Shown here: positions 58,867 to 64,000 of the stretch, piece by piece
Layout of the letters: the number at the start of each line of letters is the position of its first letter
How positions within the stretch are numbered: the first letter of the stretch is position 1
NCBI RefSeq assembly: GCF_017876625.1
Contig: NZ_JAGIOH010000001.1
Span: 7,461,501-7,525,500, forward strand
DNA length: 64,000 nt
Reading direction: 5' to 3'
Source of the DNA: Streptomyces syringium
GTDB lineage: Bacteria; Actinomycetota; Actinomycetes; Streptomycetales; Streptomycetaceae
Notes under the pieces: generated by a model
What the model saw: the letters and a program-made list of their open reading frames with translations, nothing else
Database searches by the model: none
Told to the model about the DNA's origin: nothing
Made by a program: the position numbers and the translations under genes

Positions 58867-59835
58867 TCAGCTCGGCTGGAGCGCCCGGATCCGATGGTCG
58901 AGCTCCCGTTGGTAGAAGTCGATGAACCCGTCCGGGTCCGGGCCGGCGTTCTGCATGACCAGGTGGTCGAAACCGGCGTCGACGTATTCCTGCGCGGCCT
59001 CGACGTAGCGGGCGGGGTCGGGGCCGCAGGCGAACTGCTCGAGGATGTCCTCCTCGCGGACGGTGGTCGTCGCGGCGTCGAAATTGGCCGGGTTGGGCAG
59101 CTCGCTCATCACCTTCCAGCCCGTCACGGCCCAGCGTGAGGTCTCCAGTACGGCCTTGGCGGCGGTGTGCTCATCGGCCGCCCACGCCATCGGCACCTCG
59201 GCGTAACACGGTCCGCTGCCACCGGCCTCGCGGTAGTGCCGGACGAGTTCCGACTTCGGTTCGGTCGCGAACAGCCCGTCCCCGAGCTCGGCCGCGATCC
59301 GGGCCGCGGCTGCCCCGCCGGCTGCCACCGGGATCAGGGGCAGCTGCTCGGGCAGGTCGAAGACCCGCGCGTCCTCCAGCCGCAGGTGCTTGCCTTCATA
59401 GGAGCGGTAGCCACCGCGCCACAACGACCGGATGATCTCCAGCGCCTCGCGCAGCATCTCGTGGCGCACCCGGACCGAGCCGGGAAATCCCGGGCCGATG
59501 ACGTGTTCGTTGAGCCGTTCCCCGGATCCGACACCGAGGGTGAAGCGGCCGTCGCAGACCAGGGCGAGCGTGGCGGCGGCCTGAGCGATGATCGCCGGGT
59601 GGTAGCGCACCGTCGGGCAGGTCACGCCCGTCACCAGGCCGATCCGCTCGGTCTTCACCGCGATCGCCCCCAGCACCGTCCAGGTGAACGGCGAATGCCC
59701 CTGGTTGTCCAGCCAGGGGTGGAAATGATCACTCATCTCCACGAAGTCGAACCCGGCCTGCTCGGCCCGCACGGCCTGCCGGATCAGCTCGCCCGGTCCG
59801 AAGGACTCCGTCGCCAGCTTGTAGCCGACCTTCAT
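58867..59835 (-). CDS. F420-dependent luciferase-fold oxidoreductase
   Basis: The protein has 322 residues. AAAGGAGTGAGG lies directly before ATG 59835. It is a bacterial-luciferase-like TIM barrel of the F420-dependent glucose-6-phosphate-dehydrogenase type: AVRAEQAGFDFVEMSDHFHP, GLVTGVTCPTVRYHPAIIAQ, FTLGVGSGERLNEHVIG and ELGDGLFATEPKSELVRHYR. The substrate is not certain. Together with the Ddn-like fusion at 56.4 kb it is the second F420-type protein in 3 kb. Confidence 0.88.
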   Translation of the reverse strand: MKVGYKLATESFGPGELIRQAVRAEQAGFDFVEMSDHFHPWLDNQGHSPFTWTVLGAIAVKTERIGLVTGVTCPTVRYHPAIIAQAAATLALVCDGRFTLGVGSGERLNEHVIGPGFPGSVRVRHEMLREALEIIRSLWRGGYRSYEGKHLRLEDARVFDLPEQLPLIPVAAGGAAAARIAAELGDGLFATEPKSELVRHYREAGGSGPCYAEVPMAWAADEHTAAKAVLETSRWAVTGWKVMSELPNPANFDAATTTVREEDILEQFACGPDPARYVEAAQEYVDAGFDHLVMQNAGPDPDGFIDFYQRELDHRIRALQPS

Positions 59836-59996
59836 CTGCCTCACTCCTTTGGCTCGTGCGTCATGTCCGATGAGTCGCCCGTCTCCCTGACGCGTTCCCC
59901 GGCCGGCGCGCGGCAGTGGCCGGGCGGCGCCGTTGCTGACGGGGCGAGCCCCCGGCCGTCGCTGCCCGCGTCGGCCGGGGCTGGAGAATACGGGGG

Positions 59997-60560
59997 CTAT
60001 CGGCCGTTGACCGCGGCGGCCTTGTGGTCCTTGTCGCTGTCGTGGCAGGTGCCACCGTGCACGAGGCCGAGGTGCATGGCGACGGTGGGCCGGAGCTTCT
60101 TCGCCAGGTGCCGGACCTTGTCGTTGTGGCCGTACTTGATCTCGTGGTCGATCAGGTCCAGGGTCTTCATGTGCCCGGCGGCCTGCGCCTTGAGCCATGC
60201 GACGTCGTACGCCTTGGTGTGGGCCTTCGTCCGCAACTTCGCGAGCTGCTTCTTCTGCTCGTCGGTGGGGGAGTCGGGCAGGGAGGTCCGCACCTTGTCC
60301 GCCACCCTCTTCACTTCTTCGTCCATCTTCATGTGGTCGCGGAGCAGGACCTTGGCGACCCGCTTCACACAGGACGTGGTGGCGTTCTTGCCGGCGTCCT
60401 TCGCCATCGCGATCTCGGCCAGATTGCCCCGGTGGGCGGTGCGCAGGAAGGTGTCGTCGGCCGAGCTGGTGCGGGGGCAGGTGGCCAGGGCGGGGCTGAT
60501 GGCCGCACCGCTCACGGCCAGGACCGCCACGGCCGTGGCCAGCTGGTGTCGCATACGCAT
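59997..60560 (-). CDS. Secreted DUF4142 protein
   Basis: The protein has 187 residues with a signal peptide (ATAVAVLAVSGAAISPALA). DTFLRTAHRGNLAEIAMAKD, VLLRDHMKMDEEVKRVADKV and the HMKTLDLIDHEIKYGHNDKV region are the DUF4142 pattern, a helical bundle resembling a ferritin-like fold with conserved His and Glu. Its role is unknown; relatives are common in the cell envelope. GGAGC precedes the first ATG. Confidence 0.85.
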   Translation of the reverse strand: MRMRHQLATAVAVLAVSGAAISPALATCPRTSSADDTFLRTAHRGNLAEIAMAKDAGKNATTSCVKRVAKVLLRDHMKMDEEVKRVADKVRTSLPDSPTDEQKKQLAKLRTKAHTKAYDVAWLKAQAAGHMKTLDLIDHEIKYGHNDKVRHLAKKLRPTVAMHLGLVHGGTCHDSDKDHKAAAVNGR

Positions 60561-60838
60561 GGGTTGCTCCGTTCGTTCTCGGGCTGACGGCGCGCGCGAC
60601 GAGGGATGCCGGGCCGGCCGCCGTGGGGTGCCGGGTCACGTGGGTCGCTGGTGCGGCGGCCCGGCGACAACATGCCTGCCACCCAGCCGGGCCGACGTAC
60701 GCAGCATCCTGCGAACGGCGCAGCGGGCGCACCCGGGTGGCCCAAGGCGACGGGCCCACCGGGTGACGCTGTTCCCCTGTCGGGTCCCCTGTCGGCCCCC
60801 GGTCGACGATGAACGGCCGACCGCCCGACGCGCCGGCC

Positions 60839-61525
60839 TCAGTCGCGGTCGACGTGCTCGCGGAGGATCTTGCGGTGGGTCGCGTCGACGTCGAACGTGG
60901 TCTTGTTCCAGTCGCCGGTCGTCACGACGTCGACGGACCAGAAGACCGCGCCGGCGTCCGTGTCGTCGAGCTCGACGGCGGTGACCGTGCCCTTGGTCCT
61001 GTCGAGGGCCGTCGCGGCCGCATCCTGCGGCGAGACCTTGGCCTTGCTCAGACGGTCGGCCAGCTCCTGCTTGTCCCCGTCGTCCTGGTCCGCCTTCGCC
61101 CGGGACTCGAGGACCTTTCCGGAGACGGCGTCGACCCGCACGAGGTGGGCGGTGCCGTCCGGGGCCGCCACCTCGGTGTGCCACTGGGGGCCCGCGCCGG
61201 CGGTGCGCTTCAGCTCCACGGAGACCAGCCTGCTGCCGGGGACCTTCGCCGACGCGGCGTCCGCGGCGCGTTCGTAGCCGACCTTCGCCGACGGCACCAG
61301 CGCCTTGCGTTCGGCCTGGTCCTCGGTGAGCTGTCCTGTGGCCGACGCGGCGCCGGCCGACGGCGTCGACGACGTGGCGCTCCCGCCGCCGTCACCATCC
61401 CCGTCACCGCACCCCGCCACCAGTGCGAGCGAAAGGGCGAGCCCGCACAGCGCGCCGACGCCGCGAAGGCGCCCGGGGCGCGGACCGCCGTGAATTTCGG
61501 ATGAGGATCGGGATGTGTCGTTCAT
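60839..61525 (-). CDS. PepSY-domain lipoprotein
   Basis: The protein has 228 residues from ATG 61525; a GTG 6 bp upstream is possible. Lipobox ALVAGC follows a hydrophobic stretch (CGLALSLALVAGC). After a Gly/Ser/Ala linker two PepSY domains appear (about 85-150 and 155-228): SVELKRTAGAGPQWHTEVAA, HLVRVDAVSGKVLESRAKAD, KVSPQDAAATALDRTKGTVT and DVDATHRKILREHVDRD. PepSY proteins often modulate secreted proteases. No protease gene is adjacent. Confidence 0.85.
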   Translation of the reverse strand: MNDTSRSSSEIHGGPRPGRLRGVGALCGLALSLALVAGCGDGDGDGGGSATSSTPSAGAASATGQLTEDQAERKALVPSAKVGYERAADAASAKVPGSRLVSVELKRTAGAGPQWHTEVAAPDGTAHLVRVDAVSGKVLESRAKADQDDGDKQELADRLSKAKVSPQDAAATALDRTKGTVTAVELDDTDAGAVFWSVDVVTTGDWNKTTFDVDATHRKILREHVDRD

Positions 61526-61606
61526 GGGCACACGTGTTGCCCCGACTCACCCCGGTCATGCCCCCTCGCGCAGGGAATCACCCGACGGTGGCGGCGGGGC
61601 ACGGGC

Positions 61607-62020
61607 TCACCCGGCGTTGTCGACGCGGAGCCGCACCTGCTCCTCCAGCCGCTCCAGGCTCCGCTCCAGCGCGGTGCGCACGGTCTCCTCTCCGGGGTCG
61701 TGCCGCTCGTCGAAGAAGGACAGATGGACCGTCACCTCGCTCGCGCCCGCGCCGACACCGGTCACCTGGAGCCATCCGGCGTAGCTCGAGCTGTCCCGCG
61801 TGCCCCACTCCACCCGCAGCCGGTCCGGCTGCGTGCGGAACAGCGCGGCCGCGTCCTCGCCGGTGCGGTCCTCGTGCACGGTCACGGCCGGGAGCCCCTG
61901 CGCCTCCTGCACGTGCAGATCCGACGGCAGCCAGCCGGCGAGCCGGCTCACCGTGCTCGCCTGATCGAAGACATGCTCAGGCAGCGCGGGCATCGTACGG
62001 GAACGCTCGTAATCGCTCAT
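61607..62020 (-). CDS. SRPBCC-fold protein
   Basis: The protein has 137 residues from ATG 62020. MPALPEHVFDQASTVSRLAG, DAAALFRTQPDRLRVEWGTR, SSYAGWLQVTGVGAGASEVT and the C-terminal helix LERLEEQVRLRVDNAG give a weak helix-grip (START-like) pattern. The ligand is unknown. It diverges from the STAS/RsbA-like pair. No strong ribosome-binding site is seen. Confidence 0.7.
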   Translation of the reverse strand: MSDYERSRTMPALPEHVFDQASTVSRLAGWLPSDLHVQEAQGLPAVTVHEDRTGEDAAALFRTQPDRLRVEWGTRDSSSYAGWLQVTGVGAGASEVTVHLSFFDERHDPGEETVRTALERSLERLEEQVRLRVDNAG

Positions 62021-62223
62021 GCCACACCCATCGTCGGTCCGGAACCCCTCCCTGACCCGCCTGCCCCGTCGACGGCTCCCGAGGCACGAAACCACCCGTT
62101 CGCTCCGGAGCGGTCCGCCCTTCGGCCCCGCACGGGCCGCGGCCGGTTTCACGTCCCGACCCCCTCCCTCACGCCGGGATGTGGGCGATACTGGCCACCG
62201 CGGCGGGAAGTGGGGGCGAGTCC

Positions 62224-62577
62224 ATGGGTGGGCCACACACGGTGAGGGCGGGCGAAGAAGCGCCCCGACACGGCGTTCTCGACATCCGGCCGTGCGCGGA
62301 CCGGCCGGGAATAGCCGCCTCCGGCGAAATCAGCCTGACGTCGCAGACGGAGTGGGAGGGCGCGTTGGAAGGACTGCTCTCCCGTGGCGGGGACGCCTAC
62401 CTGGAGCTGTCGGCCGTCACGTTCGTCGATGTCGCGGGCACCTCCGCCCTGGCCCGCGCGGCCCAGCGGCTCGGCCGGGCCGACCGGCGGATCGTCGTCC
62501 ACGAACCGCCGCCGTCGCTGCGTCGTGCGCTGGAGATGTTCTGGTCCGATCTGACGGTGATCGAGGTGACGGGGTGA
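62224..62577 (+). CDS. STAS-domain anti-sigma-factor antagonist
   Basis: The protein has 117 residues. ATG 62224 follows GGGGGCGAG. GIAASGEISLTSQTEWEGAL and AVTFVDVAGTSALARAAQRL are the STAS core; the Ser or Thr in DVAGTS is where the partner kinase would phosphorylate. It resembles the MlaB/BldG-like group that controls sigma-factor release. The next gene, a MEDS/HATPase kinase, overlaps it by GTGA and is the obvious partner. Confidence 0.88.
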   Translation: MGGPHTVRAGEEAPRHGVLDIRPCADRPGIAASGEISLTSQTEWEGALEGLLSRGGDAYLELSAVTFVDVAGTSALARAAQRLGRADRRIVVHEPPPSLRRALEMFWSDLTVIEVTG

Positions 62578-63506
62578 CGGGCGTGACAGTCAGCGACGAG
62601 ACGTTCGTGCACCCAGCACTCTTCTACCGCGGCGACACCGAGTATCTGACCGCCACCGTGCCCTTCATCCGGGACGGACTGGCCGCGGGGGAGCCGGTGG
62701 CCGTGGCCGTCCCCCAAAAGAACCTCACGCTGCTCCGGGAAGCTCTGGGCGAGCACGCCGCCTCGGTGCGCCTCATCGACATGCAGCAGGCCGGGCGCAA
62801 TCCGGGCCGGATCATTCCGCGCGTCCTGCGCGCGTTCGCCGACGCCCATCAGGACCGTCACGCGCGGATCATCGGCGAGCCGATCTGGGCCGGCCGCAAC
62901 GCGGCCGAGTACCCGGCGTGCGCGCAGCACGAGGCGCTGATCAATTACGCGTTCACGGGGCGCGACGTCACCATCCTGTGCCCCTACGACACCGGGCGGC
63001 TGTCCGCCGCCGTGCTGGCCGACGCCGAGGCCACCCACCCCGTCGTCGTCAGCGGCGGCCTGGAGCGGTTCAGCGACGCCTACGCACCCGACCGCGTCAT
63101 CGCCCGGTACAACGAGCCCCTGCCCCTGCCGCCCGGGGTGGCCGCCTTCACCTTCGACGCGGCGAGCCTCCCCGACGCCCGGCACTTCGCCGCCGGGCTC
63201 GCCGCGGGGTTCGGGCTGCCCGACGGCCGCCACAGTGATCTGGAGCTGTCGGTGGCGGAGCTGACCACCAACAGCGTGGTGCACGGCGGTGGTGCGGGCA
63301 CCCTGCGGGTCTGGGCCGAGGGCGACCACCTGGTCTGCGAGGTCGAGGACCGCGGACACATCAGCGCCCCCCTGGCCGGCCGCTGCCCGCCCCCGCCGAC
63401 CCAGCCCGGCGGCCGGGGGCTGCTCATGGTCCACTACGTCACCGACCTGGTCCGTACCCACACCGGGCCACAGGGCACCACCACCCGCTTCTACCTCCGG
63501 CGTTGA
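62574..63506 (+). CDS. RsbA-like MEDS-HATPase anti-sigma kinase
   Basis: The protein has 310 residues. Residues about 10-170 are a MEDS sensory domain (HPALFYRGDTEYLTATVPFI, ARIIGEPIWAGRNAAEYPAC, TILCPYDTGRLSAAVLADAE), and about 200-305 an HATPase_c kinase (LELSVAELTTNSVVHGGGAG for the N-box, EVEDRGHISAPL for G1, GGRGLLMVHYVTDL for G2). No phospho-acceptor His domain is present, as expected of anti-sigma kinases. The gene overlaps the STAS gene by GTGA. Confidence 0.9.
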   Translation: MTGVTVSDETFVHPALFYRGDTEYLTATVPFIRDGLAAGEPVAVAVPQKNLTLLREALGEHAASVRLIDMQQAGRNPGRIIPRVLRAFADAHQDRHARIIGEPIWAGRNAAEYPACAQHEALINYAFTGRDVTILCPYDTGRLSAAVLADAEATHPVVVSGGLERFSDAYAPDRVIARYNEPLPLPPGVAAFTFDAASLPDARHFAAGLAAGFGLPDGRHSDLELSVAELTTNSVVHGGGAGTLRVWAEGDHLVCEVEDRGHISAPLAGRCPPPPTQPGGRGLLMVHYVTDLVRTHTGPQGTTTRFYLRR

Positions 63507-63533
63507 CCGGTCACCCCCCGCCTGCGTGACCGG
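63507..63533 (+). terminator. Hairpin directly after the RsbA-like gene
   Basis: CCGGTCAC (63507-63514) and GTGACCGG (63526-63533) form an 8-bp stem that begins at the base after the stop codon. Confidence 0.65.
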
Positions 63534-63893
63534 AGCGCGGTGTACGCGCACGTGTCGCGCCTCATGAGGGGTGGTTCGGATCACTCCCTGTCACCGGAGC
63601 CCGAGGACGGCGGTCAGCTCATCGGGCCGGGCAGGGCGCACATCCCCGCTGTACGTATCGCCATTTCGGCACGTCCGACGCGGCCCGGCAGAGGCCCGCC
63701 GCCGACGGGCGGAGGCACGAGCCCCCGAGGCGCCAGCGCCATGCCGCGCGCGCCGTGCGCACGAGCAGTGCGCCGCGCCCCGGATCATGCGCACGGGGTG
63801 TTTTTTCGCCTCTTGTCCCCCTCGTGCGTCCCACAAGACGGCCCCCGCAGCAGATTTCCCCAAGGAGATCGACTGCGACCCTACTGTCTGGAC
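63534..63893. other. 360 bp intergenic region with a second terminator
   Basis: No convincing gene is seen. Minus-strand frames (63591-63923) are Arg/Ala-rich without a domain and look like shadows. A GC-stem followed by six T lies at 63780-63808, listed separately. A short plus-strand RNA ending there is possible. Confidence 0.4.
63780..63808 (+). terminator. U-tract terminator without an upstream gene
   Basis: CCCCG (63780-63784) and CGGGG (63796-63800) are followed by TGTTTTTT (63801-63808), a classic rho-independent signal and rare in this genome. GTGCGC/GCGCAC, about 63770-63795, offers a competing stem. It lies 274 bp after the last plus-strand gene. Confidence 0.6.
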
Positions 63894-64000
63894 ATGGGAC
63901 ACACCGCCTCGGGACCGGCACATTCCGCCGGATACCGCGAACTCGTCACCCGTCCCCTGCTGATCTGGGCGGCGGTGATGACCACCGCCCGACTGCCCGT
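63894..64000 (+). CDS. MFS transporter, start only
   Basis: The first 35 residues are visible before the window ends: a short polar leader, then YRELVTRPLLIWAAVMTTAR and LPV. This opening is typical of 12-TM MFS permeases of the type often annotated as macrolide or sugar exporters in Streptomyces. The substrate cannot be judged. CTACTGTC just upstream of the ATG could be a -10 element for a leaderless message. Confidence 0.6.
   Translation, partial: MGHTASGPAHSAGYRELVTRPLLIWAAVMTTARLP

Noticed and set aside
63591..63923. Two overlapping minus-strand frames near the right edge
   Set aside because: Both are Arg/Ala/Gly-rich without a domain or a ribosome-binding site and run through the terminator and the MFS start.

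Overview
The window looks like chromosomal DNA of a Streptomyces or close actinomycete. The GC content is very high, third codon positions are G/C-biased, and many genes start with GTG behind GGAGG-type ribosome-binding sites. Actinobacterial families are common: a WhiB-like protein, NnaR, an RsbA-like MEDS kinase, F420-dependent enzymes and DUF6328. I saw no rRNA, tRNA, CRISPR array, insertion sequence or phage gene. About 50 protein genes are supported.

Layout. 1-1.9 kb: the 5' part of a GAF sensor kinase and a TerD-CAP-CAP fusion. 2.2-12.1 kb: a three-gene operon with ATGA overlaps that resembles a polyunsaturated-fatty-acid (Pfa) synthase. It is reduced: one ketosynthase, one ACP, a PfaC-like protein without its KS-CLF half, and a PfaD-like enoyl reductase. 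12.1-15.3 kb: a secreted protein and an MMPL exporter. 15.2-25.1 kb: a complete nitrate-assimilation locus. The regulator NnaR and a sirohydrochlorin chelatase diverge from nasC, an FAD reductase, nirB and a gene that fuses NirD to a NarK transporter. 25.1-30.4 kb: a TetR regulator, then an unusual molybdenum-hydroxylase pair in which the [2Fe-2S] subunit is fused to a ferritin-like domain and no FAD subunit is present.

30.4-36.7 kb: a GNAT, a HelD/HelR-type RNA polymerase recycling factor, a Tat-exported GH109-like protein, a secreted cupredoxin-like protein and a DJ-1/PfpI protein. 36.8-40.2 kb: a stress-type cluster (DUF6328 membrane protein, FAD-Rieske oxidoreductase, CsbD, a small basic protein, a WhiB-like protein). 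40.3-50.2 kb: SRPBCC proteins, a PrmC-like methyltransferase behind a possible attenuator, a 14-TM drug exporter with a divergent TetR regulator and a striking concentric operator, an FHA protein, a methyltransferase and an ATP-grasp protein. 50.2-53.9 kb: a second, canonical PaoABC-type molybdenum hydroxylase. 54-64 kb: an L,D-transpeptidase, a Ddn-hemerythrin fusion, an erythromycin-esterase homologue, an F420-type luciferase-fold enzyme, small secreted proteins, a STAS/RsbA-like pair and the start of an MFS transporter.

How the genes fit together. NnaR and CbiX supply control and siroheme for NirB; NasC reduces nitrate to nitrite; NirB/NirD reduce nitrite to ammonium; NarK carries the ions. 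With the two molybdenum hydroxylases, three separate molybdoenzymes lie within 37 kb. The most original candidates are the NirD-NarK fusion, the ferritin-like fusion in the first molybdenum hydroxylase, the reduced Pfa synthase, and two regulatory regions (41.4-41.6 kb and 46.1-46.2 kb).
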